Source: Serpentinimonas barnesii
GTDB lineage: Bacteria; Pseudomonadota; Gammaproteobacteria; Burkholderiales; Burkholderiaceae_C
Length of the DNA: 64,000 nucleotides
Assembly: GCF_000696225.1 (NCBI RefSeq)
Contig: NZ_BAWN01000020.1
Span: forward strand, 1 to 64,000
Direction: 5' to 3'
Of the stretch, positions 41,393 to 51,106 are shown piece after piece. The notes beneath the pieces were generated by a model. That model saw nothing but the letters and a program-made list of their open reading frames with translations, searched no databases and was not told where the DNA came from. The stretch's first letter is position 1, and the number at the start of each line of letters is the position of its first letter. Made by a program: the position numbers and the translations under genes.

Positions 41393-41431
41393 CCAAGCCT
41401 TGCGCCCAGCGCGCGGCTTGGCCGTGTTTTT
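41393..41431 (+). terminator. Terminator-like hairpin between tRNA-Leu and nuoA
   Basis: A 7-bp perfect stem (CCAAGCC/GGCTTGG) contains an inner 4-bp GCGC/GCGC pairing. CCGTG and five T residues follow. The T-run ends 13 bases before the nuoA ATG, which leaves no space for a separate promoter. Confidence 0.65.
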
Positions 41432-41444
41432 GTGAGACTTCAAG

Positions 41445-41804
41445 ATGAATCTAGAGCTTTACCTGCCCGTACTCTTGTTTATTCTGGTCGGTCTCGCAGT
41501 GGGCGTGCTGCCGCAACTGATCGGCTACGTCTTGGGTCCCAATCGGCCCGATCCCGAAAAAAATTCCCCCTACGAATGCGGCTTCGAGGCTTTCGAAGAC
41601 GCGCGCATGAAATTCGACGTGCGCTACTACCTCGTCGCCATCCTGTTTATCTTGTTCGATCTCGAGATCGCCTTCTTGTTTCCGTGGGCGGTGGCTTTCA
41701 GCGAAATCGGCTTTGCCGGCTTCTTGGCTGGCATGATGTTTCTCGCCATTCTCACCGTGGGCTTTGTCTACGAGTGGAAAAAAGGCGCATTGGATTGGGA
41801 GTGA
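41445..41804 (+). CDS. nuoA: NADH-quinone oxidoreductase subunit A
   Basis: This 119-residue membrane subunit of complex I has three hydrophobic segments. The conserved loop [20 protein letters not shown] (about 43-62) lies between segments 1 and 2, and [13 protein letters not shown] is in segment 2. It is the first of fourteen nuo genes in the usual order. The Shine-Dalgarno signal is weak. Confidence 0.98.
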   Translation: MNLELYLPVLLFILVGLAVGVLPQLIGYVLGPNRPDPEKNSPYECGFEAFEDARMKFDVRYYLVAILFILFDLEIAFLFPWAVAFSEIGFAGFLAGMMFLAILTVGFVYEWKKGALDWE

Positions 41805-41868
41805 GCGGCGTGCCGCCCGTCAGCCTTAACGGCGGCGGCAGCAGGTCATTTACACAAGGACGGATGCA

Positions 41869-42348
41869 ATGATCGAAGGCGTACTCAAGCAAGGCTTTGT
41901 CACCACCAGTTACGACTCGGTGGTGAACTGGGCCAAAACCGGCTCCATCTGGCCCATGACCTTTGGTTTGGCCTGCTGCGCGGTCGAAATGATGCACTCG
42001 GCCGCAGCGCGCTACGACCTTGGGCGCTTTGGCGCCGAGGTGTTTCGCGCCAGCCCGCGCCAGTCCGACCTGATGATCGTCGCCGGCACCCTGTGCAACA
42101 AAATGGCGCCGGCGCTGCGCAAGGTCTACGACCAAATGGCCGAGCCGCGCTGGGTCATCAGCATGGGCTCCTGTGCCAACGGCGGCGGCTACTACCACTA
42201 CAGCTACTCGGTGGTGCGCGGCTGCGACCGCGTGGTGCCGGTCGATGTCTATGTGCCGGGCTGTCCGCCCACGGCCGAGGCGCTGATCTACGGCATCATC
42301 CAGTTGCAGCAAAAAATCCGCCGCACACAAACCATCGCCCGCGTCTGA
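41869..42348 (+). CDS. nuoB: NADH-quinone oxidoreductase subunit B
   Basis: This 159-residue peripheral-arm subunit holds the last iron-sulfur cluster, N2, next to the quinone site. Cluster ligands are the adjacent Cys pair in [10 protein letters not shown], the Cys in [10 protein letters not shown] and the Cys in [11 protein letters not shown]. It is cytoplasmic at the membrane surface and works with NuoD. A run of about 64 bp separates it from nuoA. Confidence 0.98.
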   Translation: MIEGVLKQGFVTTSYDSVVNWAKTGSIWPMTFGLACCAVEMMHSAAARYDLGRFGAEVFRASPRQSDLMIVAGTLCNKMAPALRKVYDQMAEPRWVISMGSCANGGGYYHYSYSVVRGCDRVVPVDVYVPGCPPTAEALIYGIIQLQQKIRRTQTIARV

Positions 42349-42366
42349 GCAGCGAAAGGCACAGCC

Positions 42367-43011
42367 ATGACACAAGCAAGTTCCGGGGCCGACCATCTGG
42401 GCGCATGGACGCAACTGCCGCTGGCCACGGTGCAGCACACGCTGGAGCAGGCCTTGCAGGAGAGCGCCACAGTGCGTTTGAGCGCCAGCGGAGAAATCGA
42501 CATTGAGGTGGATGCTGCGCACTATTTGGGCGTGATGCAGACCCTGCGCGACGCCGCCGGTTGCCGCTTCGAGCAGTTGGTCGACCTGTGTGGCCTCGAT
42601 TACTCCGAATACCGCGACCAGCCTTGGAGCGGGGCGCGCTTTGCCGTGGTGGTGCATTTGCTCTCGGTCTCGCTGAATCAGCGCGTGCGCGTACGCGTGT
42701 TTTGCCCCGACGACGACTGGCCGCAAATCGATTCCGTCAGCAGCTTGTGGTCGGCCGCCAATTGGTACGAGCGCGAAGCCTTTGATCTGTACGGCATCGT
42801 CTTTGAAGGGCACCCGGATTTGCGCCGCATCCTGACCGACTACGGCTTCATCGGGCACCCGTTTCGCAAAGACTTTCCGCTCTCGGGTCACGTCGAAATG
42901 CGTTACGACCCGGAACGCCGCCGTGTGATCTATGAGCCGATCACCATCGAGCCGCGCGAGAACACGCCGCGCATCGTGCGCGAAGACCATTACGGCAGTG
43001 GCTTGCGCTAA
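42367..43011 (+). CDS. nuoC: NADH-quinone oxidoreductase subunit C
   Basis: This 214-residue peripheral-arm subunit carries the 30-kDa signature [23 protein letters not shown] followed by [18 protein letters not shown]. The N-terminal 50 residues are variable. It is separate from NuoD, unlike the fused NuoCD of E. coli. Confidence 0.97.
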   Translation: MTQASSGADHLGAWTQLPLATVQHTLEQALQESATVRLSASGEIDIEVDAAHYLGVMQTLRDAAGCRFEQLVDLCGLDYSEYRDQPWSGARFAVVVHLLSVSLNQRVRVRVFCPDDDWPQIDSVSSLWSAANWYEREAFDLYGIVFEGHPDLRRILTDYGFIGHPFRKDFPLSGHVEMRYDPERRRVIYEPITIEPRENTPRIVREDHYGSGLR

Positions 43012-43034
43012 AAGCCGTCGGAGCGGAACAGAAC

Positions 43035-44288
43035 ATGGCTGAAATCAAGAACTACACCCTCAACTTCGGGCCCCAGCACCCGGCCGCGCACGGCGTGCTG
43101 CGCCTGGTGCTGGAGCTCGACGGCGAAGTCGTGCAACGCGCCGACCCGCACATCGGGCTGCTGCACCGCGCCACCGAGAAGCTGGCCGAGCACAAGACCT
43201 ACATCCAGTCGCTGCCCTATATGGACCGGCTCGATTACGTCTCCATGATGTGCAACGAGCACGCCTACTGCCTGGCGATCGAAAAGCTGCTCAACATCTC
43301 GGTGCCCATTCGCGCCCAGTACATCCGCGTGATGTTCAGCGAGATCACGCGCCTGCTGAATCACCTGATGTGGTTGGGCTCGCACGGCAACGACTGCGGC
43401 AGCTCCACCATCCTAATCTACGCCTTTCGCGAGCGCGAAGACCTGTTCGACATGTACGAGGCGGCCTCGGGCGCGCGCATGCACGCAGCCTACTTCCGCC
43501 CCGGCGGCGTGTACCGCGACTTGCCCGACGCCATGCCCCGGCACGCCGAAAACAAGATCCGCAACGCCCGCGCCACCGCCGACCTGAACCGCAACCGCCA
43601 AGGCTCGCTGCTCGACTTCATCGACGACTTCACGCAGCGCTTTCCGGTCTACCTAGACGAATACCACACCCTCTTAACCGACAACCGCATCTGGAAGCAG
43701 CGCACCGTAGGCATAGGCGTCATCAGCCCCGAGCGCGCGCTCAATATGGGCCTGACCGGCCCCATGCTGCGCGGCTCCGGCATCGCCTGGGACTTGCGCA
43801 AAAAGCAGCCCTACGACGCTTACTCGCTGGTTGATTTCGACGTGCCCGTGGGCAAGACCGGCGACACCTACGACCGCTACCTGGTGCGCATGGAGGAGAT
43901 GAAGCAGTCCAATCGCATCATTAAGCAGTGCGTGGACTGGCTGCGCCAGAACCCCGGGCCAGTGATCACCGACAACCACAAGGTGGCCCCGCCCGCACGC
44001 GAAGCCATGAAATCGAGCATGGAGGAGCTGATCCACCACTTCAAGCTCTTTACCGAGGGCTTTCACGTGCCCGAAGGCCAGGCTTATGCGGCGGTCGAGC
44101 ACCCCAAGGGCGAGTTTGGCATTTACTTGGTGAGCGACGGCGCCAACAAGCCCTACCGCCTCAAAATTCGGGCGCCGGGCTTCCCGCATTTGGCGGCCCT
44201 CGATGAAATGGCTCGCGGTCACATGCTGGCGGACGCGGTGGCCATCATCGGCACCATGGACATCGTGTTTGGAGAGATTGACCGATGA
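43035..44288 (+). CDS. nuoD: NADH-quinone oxidoreductase subunit D
   Basis: This 417-residue subunit (49-kDa type) forms the quinone-binding pocket with NuoB. Signatures are [22 protein letters not shown] near 10, [14 protein letters not shown] near 38 and the C-terminal [11 protein letters not shown] and [10 protein letters not shown]. Pocket His and Tyr positions look intact. The stop overlaps nuoE in ATGA. Confidence 0.98.
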   Translation: MAEIKNYTLNFGPQHPAAHGVLRLVLELDGEVVQRADPHIGLLHRATEKLAEHKTYIQSLPYMDRLDYVSMMCNEHAYCLAIEKLLNISVPIRAQYIRVMFSEITRLLNHLMWLGSHGNDCGSSTILIYAFREREDLFDMYEAASGARMHAAYFRPGGVYRDLPDAMPRHAENKIRNARATADLNRNRQGSLLDFIDDFTQRFPVYLDEYHTLLTDNRIWKQRTVGIGVISPERALNMGLTGPMLRGSGIAWDLRKKQPYDAYSLVDFDVPVGKTGDTYDRYLVRMEEMKQSNRIIKQCVDWLRQNPGPVITDNHKVAPPAREAMKSSMEELIHHFKLFTEGFHVPEGQAYAAVEHPKGEFGIYLVSDGANKPYRLKIRAPGFPHLAALDEMARGHMLADAVAIIGTMDIVFGEIDR

Positions 44289-44812
44289 GCATTGAATCCC
44301 CTTCCATGCAGCCCGTGGCGTTTGGCGCTGCCACCTTGGCGCGTTTTGCACGCGAAGTGGCCAAGTATCCGTCCGATCAAAAGCAATCGGCGGTCATGGC
44401 CTGTCTGTCCATCGTGCAGCAAGAGCAGGGCTGGGTCAGCCCAGCGGCCGAGCAGGGCGTGGCGGACTATCTTGGCATGCCGGTGATGGCGGTGCACGAG
44501 GTCACCACTTTCTACAACATGTACAACCAGCAGCCGGTGGGCCGCTTCAAGCTCAACGTCTGCACCAATTTGCCCTGCGCCCTGCGCGACGGCGAACAAG
44601 CGCTGCAACACCTGGAGCGTCGCTTGGGCATCCAGATGGGGCAGACCAGCGCCGATGGCCTGTTCACGCTGCAACAGTCCGAGTGCCTAGGCGCCTGCGC
44701 CGACTCGCCGGTGCTGCTGGTCAACGACCGCCACATGTGCAGCTTCATGAGCAGCGACAAGCTCGACCAGCTCATCGACGGCCTGCGCGCCGCGGCAAAG
44801 GAGGAAGCATGA
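44285..44812 (+). CDS. nuoE: NADH-quinone oxidoreductase subunit E
   Basis: This 175-residue thioredoxin-fold subunit (24-kDa type) binds the [2Fe-2S] cluster N1a. The ligands are in [11 protein letters not shown] near 96 and in [15 protein letters not shown] near 136. The N-terminal helical domain is complete. It overlaps nuoD and nuoF by four bases each. Confidence 0.97.
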   Translation: MSIESPSMQPVAFGAATLARFAREVAKYPSDQKQSAVMACLSIVQQEQGWVSPAAEQGVADYLGMPVMAVHEVTTFYNMYNQQPVGRFKLNVCTNLPCALRDGEQALQHLERRLGIQMGQTSADGLFTLQQSECLGACADSPVLLVNDRHMCSFMSSDKLDQLIDGLRAAAKEEA

Positions 44813-46161
44813 ACGTCAACCAGGTGCTGGAGCAATTCCAGTCGCGCGGCATCGAGACCTGCTTTCACGATCGCCACATCAGCCCGCAGATGGTCTCGGG
44901 CTTGAACGGCAACAACTGGGGCTTGTCTGACTACGAGGCGCGCGGCGGCTATGCGGCGCTGCGCCAGATCTTGGGGCGCGACGGCGGTGAGGGCATGACG
45001 CCCGAGGCCGTCATTGCCCACGTCAAAGAATCGGCCCTGCGCGGGCGCGGCGGGGCCGGCTTTCCCACCGGCCTCAAGTGGAGCTTCATGCCGCGCCAGT
45101 TCCCCGGCCAAAAATACCTGGTCTGCAACTCCGACGAGGGCGAGCCGGGCACCTGCAAAGACCGCGAGCTCCTGATGCACAACCCGCATCTGGTGATCGA
45201 GGGCATGGCCATTGCCGCCTACGCCATGGGCACCAGCGTGGGCTACAACTACATCCACGGTGAAATTTTCCAAGTTTATGAGCGCTTCGAGGCCGCACTC
45301 GAGCAGGCGCGCGCCGCCGGCTACTTGGGCGAGCGCATCCTGGGCACCGATTTCAGCTTCCAGTTGCACGCGCACCACGGTTTTGGCGCCTACATCTGCG
45401 GCGAGGAAACCGCGCTGCTCGAATCGCTGGAAGGCAAAAAAGGGCAGCCGCGCTTCAAGCCGCCGTTTCCGGCCAGCTTTGGCCTGTATGGCAAGCCGAC
45501 CACCATCAACAACACCGAGACCTTTGCCGCTGTGCCGTGGCTGATCCGCCATGGTGGCAAGGCCTACCTCGATTGCGGCCGCCCCAACAACGGCGGCACC
45601 AAGATTTTCTCGGTCAGCGGCGACGTGGAGCGCCCCGGCAACTACGAAGTGCCCATGTGCACCACGTTTTGCACCCTGCTCGAACTGGCCGGCGGCGTGC
45701 GCGGTGGGCGCAAGCTCAAAGCGGTGATTCCGGGTGGATCGTCGTCGCCGGTGCTGCCTGCCGATCTGATCTTGAGTTGCACCATGGACTACGACTCGAT
45801 CAGCAAGGCCGGCTCCATGCTGGGCTCGGGTGCGGTAATCGTGATGGACGAAACCCGCTGCATGGTCAAGGCGCTCAAACGCCTGAGCTATTTTTATATG
45901 CACGAGTCCTGCGGCCAGTGCACGCCCTGCCGCGAGGGCACCGGCTGGCTGTGGCGCATTGTGGACCGCATCGAGCGCGGCGAAGGCCGGCCCGAAGACC
46001 TCGCGCTGCTCGACAACGTGGCTGAAAACATCATGGGCCGCACCATTTGTGCCTTGGGCGACGCGGCAGCGATGCCGGTGCGCGGCATGATCAAGCACTT
46101 CCGGCACGAGTTCGAGCACTACATCGAACACAAGACCGGCATGGTTGCGGCCTCCGTTTGA
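44809..46161 (+). CDS. nuoF: NADH-quinone oxidoreductase subunit F
   Basis: This 450-residue subunit binds NADH, FMN and the [4Fe-4S] cluster N3. The nucleotide-binding Gly-rich loops are [14 protein letters not shown] near 72 and [14 protein letters not shown] near 188. The cluster motif is [12 protein letters not shown] near 366. The start at 44809 overlaps the nuoE stop (ATGA) and has AAGGAGG upstream. After it the operon is interrupted by an 84-bp tandem duplication before nuoG. Confidence 0.98.
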   Translation: MNVNQVLEQFQSRGIETCFHDRHISPQMVSGLNGNNWGLSDYEARGGYAALRQILGRDGGEGMTPEAVIAHVKESALRGRGGAGFPTGLKWSFMPRQFPGQKYLVCNSDEGEPGTCKDRELLMHNPHLVIEGMAIAAYAMGTSVGYNYIHGEIFQVYERFEAALEQARAAGYLGERILGTDFSFQLHAHHGFGAYICGEETALLESLEGKKGQPRFKPPFPASFGLYGKPTTINNTETFAAVPWLIRHGGKAYLDCGRPNNGGTKIFSVSGDVERPGNYEVPMCTTFCTLLELAGGVRGGRKLKAVIPGGSSSPVLPADLILSCTMDYDSISKAGSMLGSGAVIVMDETRCMVKALKRLSYFYMHESCGQCTPCREGTGWLWRIVDRIERGEGRPEDLALLDNVAENIMGRTICALGDAAAMPVRGMIKHFRHEFEHYIEHKTGMVAASV

Positions 46162-46165
46162 GACT

Positions 46166-46331
46166 ATGTTCACCCCCACGCTCACTAATCGTTCGCTGCC
46201 CCCCGAGGGGGCGCTCGCCTTCCTTGGGGCGGCCCGGCGAAAGGCTCGCATGTTCACCCCCACGCTCACTAATCGTTCGCTGCCCCCCGAGGGGGCGCTC
46301 GCCTTCCTTGGGGCGGCCCGGCGAAAGGCTC
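46166..46331 (+). repeat. 84-bp tandem duplication (two copies) between nuoF and nuoG
   Basis: Two direct copies start at 46166 and 46250, period 84. They are identical for 82 bases. Each has a short hairpin (GCCCCC, loop CGA, GGGGGC), then CCTTGGGG and GGCCCGGCGAAAGG. The unit resembles a GC-rich intergenic element that I recall in Comamonadaceae genomes, though I could not check this. The 3' end of the second copy supplies the GAAAGG in front of the nuoG ATG. Confidence 0.95.
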
Positions 46332-46334
46332 ATC

Positions 46335-48488
46335 ATGCTTGAAATAGAACTCGACGGCAAAAAGGTGGAGGTGCCACCGGGCAGCATGATCATGCATGCG
46401 GCCGAGAAGGCGGGCCAGACCATCCCGCATTTCTGCTACCACAAAAAGCTCTCCATCGCCGCCAACTGCCGCATGTGCCTGGTGGAAGTGGAAAAAGCGC
46501 CCAAGCCCATGCCGGCTTGCGCCACCCCGGTGACGCAGGGCATGATCGTGCGCACGCGCAGCGAAAAAGCCATCAAGGCGCAGCAGTCGGTGATGGAGTT
46601 TTTGCTCATCAACCACCCGCTCGATTGCCCGATCTGCGACCAAGGCGGCGAGTGCCAGTTGCAGGACTTGGCCGTGGGCTACGGCGCCGGCCAGTCGCGC
46701 TACCAAGAGGAAAAGCGCGTGGTGGCGCACAAAGAGGTGGGCCCGCTGATTTCCATGGAGGAAATGAGCCGCTGCATCCACTGCACCCGCTGCGTGCGCT
46801 TTGGGCAAGAGATCGCCGGCCAGATGGAGCTGGGCATGAGCCACCGCGGCGAGCACGCCGAGATCGAAACCTTCGTCGGCCAGACGGTGGACTCCGAACT
46901 CTCGGGCAATATGATCGACATCTGCCCGGTGGGCGCGCTCACCAGCAAGCCCTTTCGCTACCAGGCCCGCACCTGGGAGCTGTCGCGGCGCAAGAGCATC
47001 AGCCCGCACGACTCCACCGGCGCCAACCTGATCGTGCAGGTTAAAAACCACCGCGTGCTGCGCGTGGTGCCGCTGGAAAACGAGGCCGTCAACGAGTGCT
47101 GGATTGCCGACCGCGACCGCTTCAGCTACGAAGCCCTCAACTCCGACGAGCGCCTGACGCAGCCCATGCTCAAGCAAGGCGGGCAGTGGCGCAGCGTCGA
47201 TTGGCAAACCGCGCTCGAATACGTGGCCAATGGCCTGCAACAGATCAAGACCGATCACGGTGCCGCAGCGATTGCTGCCGTGGCCAGCCCGCACTGCACC
47301 GTGGAAGAGCTGCACCTGGCTGGCGCGCTGCTGCGCGGCTTGGGCAGCCAGAGCATCGACACGCGCTTGCGCGCCGCCGACTACACCAACGCCGCCCCTG
47401 TGGGCGCGGCGCGCTGGCTCGGGCTGCCGATCGCCGAACTCTCTACGCTCGAGCGCGTGCTGGTGATCGGCTCCAATCTGCGCAAAGACCACCCGCTGCT
47501 GGCGCAGCGCATCCGCCAAGCGCAGCGCCGCGGGGCCCAGGTGAGCGCCTTGGTGGCCGAGACCCCGGACTGGGCGCTGCCGCTGGCGCACACGCTGGTG
47601 GCCGATCCAGGCCGCTGGCCGCTGGAGTTGGCCGGTATTGCCGCGGCCGTGGCGCAAGCGCAGGGCATTGCTTCGCCGGTGCCCGATGCCGTTGCGGTGA
47701 ACGAACGCGCTCGCGCCATCGCTGCCTCGTTGTTGGGCGGCGAGCGCAAGGCGCTGTTGCTGGGCAACGCTGCTGCGCACCACGAGCAGGCCTCCAGCCT
47801 GTTGGCGCTGGCGCAGTGGATCGCCCAACGCACGGGCGCGCGCTGGGGCTTCTTGAGCGAAGCCGCCAACACCGTGGGCGCGCAACTGGTGCAGGCGCTG
47901 CCTGGTGCCGGTGGCCTCAACGCCACCCAAATTTTGAGCGGTGCCGCCAAAGCGGTGCTGTTGCTCAACGCCGAAGTCGGGCTCGACACGGCGGTGTGTG
48001 GCAAAGGGCTGGCGCAGGCGCAGATGGTCGTGAGCCTGAGCCCCTTCAAGGCCAACCTCGAACACTGCGACGTGCTGCTGCCCATCGCCCCCTTCACCGA
48101 GACCTCGGGCAGCTTCGTCAACGCCGAAGGGCGCTTGCAGAGCTTTCATGCCGTGGTGCGGCCGCTGGGCGAAGCGCGCCCGGCCTGGAAGGTGCTGCGC
48201 GTGCTGGGCCAACTGCTGGGCCTGCCCGGTTTCGATGCCGAGAGCTCGCAAGCCGTGCTGGCGCAAGCCCTGCCCGGTGTGGCCAGCGGCCAGTTCGTAC
48301 CCGCCGAGCGGCTCGACAACCGCAGCCAGGCCGCCATCGAGCTCACGGTGGGCAGCGCCACGCCCTGCGTGGCCTCGATCTACCAGCTTGATAGCCTGGT
48401 GCGCCGCGCCCCTTCGCTGCAGCAAACCGCCGACGCCCGTGCGGCCTGCACCGCCGCCAACGCCCACCAGACCGGAGACTGCGCATGA
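46335..48488 (+). CDS. nuoG: NADH-quinone oxidoreductase subunit G
   Basis: This 717-residue subunit carries several Fe-S clusters. The N-terminal 2Fe-2S ferredoxin domain has [20 protein letters not shown] near 45. The His-Cys cluster region follows with [18 protein letters not shown] near 93. Two further 4Fe-4S motifs appear in [11 protein letters not shown] near 147 and in the [11 protein letters not shown] region. The rest is a molybdopterin-oxidoreductase-like domain without cofactor. The frame is open upstream through the repeat, but the ATG at 46335 is preceded by GAAAGG and gives the normal N terminus [13 protein letters not shown]. Confidence 0.97.
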   Translation: MLEIELDGKKVEVPPGSMIMHAAEKAGQTIPHFCYHKKLSIAANCRMCLVEVEKAPKPMPACATPVTQGMIVRTRSEKAIKAQQSVMEFLLINHPLDCPICDQGGECQLQDLAVGYGAGQSRYQEEKRVVAHKEVGPLISMEEMSRCIHCTRCVRFGQEIAGQMELGMSHRGEHAEIETFVGQTVDSELSGNMIDICPVGALTSKPFRYQARTWELSRRKSISPHDSTGANLIVQVKNHRVLRVVPLENEAVNECWIADRDRFSYEALNSDERLTQPMLKQGGQWRSVDWQTALEYVANGLQQIKTDHGAAAIAAVASPHCTVEELHLAGALLRGLGSQSIDTRLRAADYTNAAPVGAARWLGLPIAELSTLERVLVIGSNLRKDHPLLAQRIRQAQRRGAQVSALVAETPDWALPLAHTLVADPGRWPLELAGIAAAVAQAQGIASPVPDAVAVNERARAIAASLLGGERKALLLGNAAAHHEQASSLLALAQWIAQRTGARWGFLSEAANTVGAQLVQALPGAGGLNATQILSGAAKAVLLLNAEVGLDTAVCGKGLAQAQMVVSLSPFKANLEHCDVLLPIAPFTETSGSFVNAEGRLQSFHAVVRPLGEARPAWKVLRVLGQLLGLPGFDAESSQAVLAQALPGVASGQFVPAERLDNRSQAAIELTVGSATPCVASIYQLDSLVRRAPSLQQTADARAACTAANAHQTGDCA

Positions 48489-49561
48489 TCGACGCCCTCT
48501 ACTACGGCGGCCTGAACCTGGTCGCAGCCGCCTGGTGGCAAGAAGCCGCCTGGCCGGTGCTGTGGGCCCTGATCAAGATCATGGTCATCGTGGCACCCCT
48601 CATGGGCGCGGTCGCCTACCTCACGCTGTGGGAGCGGCGCCTGATCGGCTTCATGCAGGTGCGGCTGGGGCCAAACCGCGTCGGGCCGCAAGGTTTGCTG
48701 CAACCCATCGCCGACGCCTTCAAGCTGCTCACCAAAGAGCTCATCACCCCCACGGCGGCCAGCCCGGGCCTGTTCTGGATCGCCCCCATGCTGGCCATCA
48801 TGCCGGCGCTGGCGGCTTGGGCCGTGATTCCCTTCGGCCCCGAAGCGGTGCTGGCCAACGTCAACGCCGGCTTGTTGCTGCTGCTGGCCATCACCTCGAT
48901 CGAGGTTTACGGCGTGATCATCGCCGGCTGGGCCGCCAACTCCAAATACGCCTTCTTGGGCGCGCTGCGCGCCTCGGCGCAGATGGTGAGCTACGAAATC
49001 GCCATCGGTTTTTGCTTCCTGGTGGTGGTCATGACCGCCGGCAGTCTGCAACTGGGCGAAATCGTCGCTTCGCAGCAGCAGGGCATGTTTGCCGACATGG
49101 GGCTCAACTTCCTGTCCTGGAACTGGTTGCCACTGCTGCCGATCTTCCTCGTCTTCCTCATTTCGGGCGTGGCCGAAACCAACCGCCACCCCTTTGACGT
49201 GGTCGAGGGCGAGGCCGAGATCGTGGCCGGGCACATGGTCGAATACTCGGGCATGCGCTTTGCCATCTTCTTCTTGGCCGAATACGCCAGCATGTGGCTG
49301 ATCTCGATCCTGGCGGTGCTGATGTTCTTGGGCGGCTGGTCGGCCCCGATCGCGGCGCTGGACTTCATCCCCGGCTGGATCTGGCTGGCGCTCAAGACCT
49401 TCTTCGTGGTCTCGCTGTTCATCTGGATACGCGCCACCTTCCCCCGTTTCCGCTACGACCAGATCATGCGTCTGGGCTGGAAGATTTTCATCCCCGTCAC
49501 GCTGATTTGGCTGGTGGTGGTCGCCGTCTGGATGCAGACGCCGTGGAACATCTGGGATTAA
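48485..49561 (+). CDS. nuoH: NADH-quinone oxidoreductase subunit H
   Basis: This 358-residue membrane subunit lines the quinone chamber. It has eight to nine hydrophobic segments. Signatures are [21 protein letters not shown] near 52 (the family pattern in loop 1) and [20 protein letters not shown] near 235. The start overlaps the nuoG stop (ATGA). Confidence 0.98.
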   Translation: MIDALYYGGLNLVAAAWWQEAAWPVLWALIKIMVIVAPLMGAVAYLTLWERRLIGFMQVRLGPNRVGPQGLLQPIADAFKLLTKELITPTAASPGLFWIAPMLAIMPALAAWAVIPFGPEAVLANVNAGLLLLLAITSIEVYGVIIAGWAANSKYAFLGALRASAQMVSYEIAIGFCFLVVVMTAGSLQLGEIVASQQQGMFADMGLNFLSWNWLPLLPIFLVFLISGVAETNRHPFDVVEGEAEIVAGHMVEYSGMRFAIFFLAEYASMWLISILAVLMFLGGWSAPIAALDFIPGWIWLALKTFFVVSLFIWIRATFPRFRYDQIMRLGWKIFIPVTLIWLVVVAVWMQTPWNIWD

Positions 49562-49574
49562 GAGGAGCACTTGC

Positions 49575-50084
49575 ATGTCTGCCACCGCCGTTGCACCTTT
49601 CTCGCTGAAAGACTTTCTCAAGAGCTTCCTGCTCGTCGAGCTGTTCAAGGGCATGGCCCTGACCGGCCGCTACGCCTTTAGGCCCAAGGTCACGCTGCAA
49701 TATCCGGAAGAAAAAACCCCGCTCTCGCCGCGTTTTCGCGGCCTGCACGCGCAACGCCGCTACGAAGATGGCGAGGAGCGCTGCATTGCCTGCAAGCTGT
49801 GCGAAGCGGTGTGTCCGGCCATGGCCATCACCATCGAGGCGGCCGAGCGCGACGATGGCACGCGGCGCACCACGCGCTACGACATCGACCTCACCAAGTG
49901 CATCTTCTGCGGCTTTTGCGAAGAGGCCTGCCCGGTCGATGCCATTGTGGAAACCCACATCCTCGAATACCACGGCGAAAAGCGCGGCGACCTGTACTTC
50001 ACCAAAGAGATGCTGCTGGCCGTAGGCGACCGCTACGAAAAAGAGATCGCCGCCGCCCGTGCGGCCGATGCGCCCTACCGCTGA
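49575..50084 (+). CDS. nuoI: NADH-quinone oxidoreductase subunit I
   Basis: This 169-residue subunit carries two [4Fe-4S] clusters (N6a, N6b). The ligands are [18 protein letters not shown] near 72 and [19 protein letters not shown] near 112. It links the NuoG clusters to N2. The N-terminal amphipathic region [20 protein letters not shown] anchors it at the membrane arm. Confidence 0.98.
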   Translation: MSATAVAPFSLKDFLKSFLLVELFKGMALTGRYAFRPKVTLQYPEEKTPLSPRFRGLHAQRRYEDGEERCIACKLCEAVCPAMAITIEAAERDDGTRRTTRYDIDLTKCIFCGFCEEACPVDAIVETHILEYHGEKRGDLYFTKEMLLAVGDRYEKEIAAARAADAPYR

Positions 50085-50114
50085 CCCAGACCGCTCAACC
50101 AGGCAGAACACGAT

Positions 50115-50771
50115 ATGGATTTTCAAGCGGGATTTTTCTACGCCTTTGCGGCGGTGCTGCTGTTTGCCGCCTTCAAGGTGATTACGGCGCGCAACGCGGT
50201 GCACGCGGTGCTGTACCTGATGCTGGCCTTCGCGCAGGCGGCAGCGATCTTTTTGCTGCTCAAGGCCGAGTTTCTGGCCATCACGCTGGTGCTGGTCTAT
50301 CTGGGCGCGGTGATGGTGCTGTTTTTGTTCGTCGTCATGATGATGGACATCGACATCGAGGCCATGCGCAAGGGCTTTTGGCGCCACTTCCCCATCACGG
50401 CGCTGCTGGGGCTTGTGGTTAGTGCACAGTTGATTGTGGTGCTGTGGTTTGGTTTCCCCGAGATGATGGTGGACCCGCAGGTGCTCACGCGCGGCATGCA
50501 CGCGCCAGGGCATGAGAACACGCTCGAGCTCGGCCTGTTGCTCTATTCCGCCTACCTGTACCCGGTGCAGATTGCCGGCGTGATTTTGCTTGTCGGCATG
50601 ATTGCCGCCATCGCGCTGGTGCTGCGCGAGCGCAAAGACAGCAAGGCCATCGATGCCGGCGTGCAGGTGCGCGTCAAGGCCGCCGACCGCTTGCAGGTGC
50701 TAAACATAGCGCCCACGCCCAAGCCCGGTGCGGCGCCGCCGCCAGCCAAGGCCGAGGAGGGCCAGCCATGA
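50115..50771 (+). CDS. nuoJ: NADH-quinone oxidoreductase subunit J
   Basis: This 218-residue membrane subunit has five hydrophobic segments. The conserved [20 protein letters not shown] near 63-82 in segment 3 contains the pi-bulge region that couples redox to proton movement. The C-terminal 35 residues are a Pro/Ala-rich tail. The stop overlaps nuoK (ATGA). Confidence 0.97.
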   Translation: MDFQAGFFYAFAAVLLFAAFKVITARNAVHAVLYLMLAFAQAAAIFLLLKAEFLAITLVLVYLGAVMVLFLFVVMMMDIDIEAMRKGFWRHFPITALLGLVVSAQLIVVLWFGFPEMMVDPQVLTRGMHAPGHENTLELGLLLYSAYLYPVQIAGVILLVGMIAAIALVLRERKDSKAIDAGVQVRVKAADRLQVLNIAPTPKPGAAPPPAKAEEGQP

Positions 50772-51082
50772 TGACCACGCTCACCCTAGGGCATTTCCTC
50801 TCGCTCGGGGCGCTGCTGTTTGCGCTCTCGGTGGTGGGGATATTCCTAAACCGGCGCAACCTGATCGTGCTGCTGATGTGCATCGAGCTGATGCTGCTGG
50901 CGGTCAACATCAACTTCGTCGCCTTTGCCTACTTCCACGGCGATCTGCACGGGCAGGTCTTCGTGTTCTTCATCCTCACCGTGGCGGCGGCCGAATCGGC
51001 CATCGGGTTGGCGATTTTGGTGCTGTTGTTCCGCAACCGCCAATCGATCCGCGTCGATGAGCTCAACGCGCTCAAGGGCTGA
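50768..51082 (+). CDS. nuoK: NADH-quinone oxidoreductase subunit K
   Basis: This 104-residue subunit has three hydrophobic segments. The membrane Glu residues important for proton transfer are in [16 protein letters not shown] (near 38) and in [11 protein letters not shown] (near 74). Translation may start at 50768 or at the next ATG codon, 50771. Confidence 0.97.
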   Translation: MMTTLTLGHFLSLGALLFALSVVGIFLNRRNLIVLLMCIELMLLAVNINFVAFAYFHGDLHGQVFVFFILTVAAAESAIGLAILVLLFRNRQSIRVDELNALKG

Positions 51083-51106
51083 CAGGCCACAAGGACAGTC
51101 ACAAGC

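Noticed and set aside
46166-46331. CRISPR array
   Set aside because: Only two adjacent copies exist, with no spacers between them and no cas genes nearby.
46145-46342. A small open frame running through both copies of the 84-bp repeat (MFTPTLTNRSLPPEGAL repeated)
   Set aside because: The repetition in protein follows simply from the repeat length being divisible by three. There is no evidence of selection on the peptide. It is mentioned only in relation to the nuoG ribosome-binding site.
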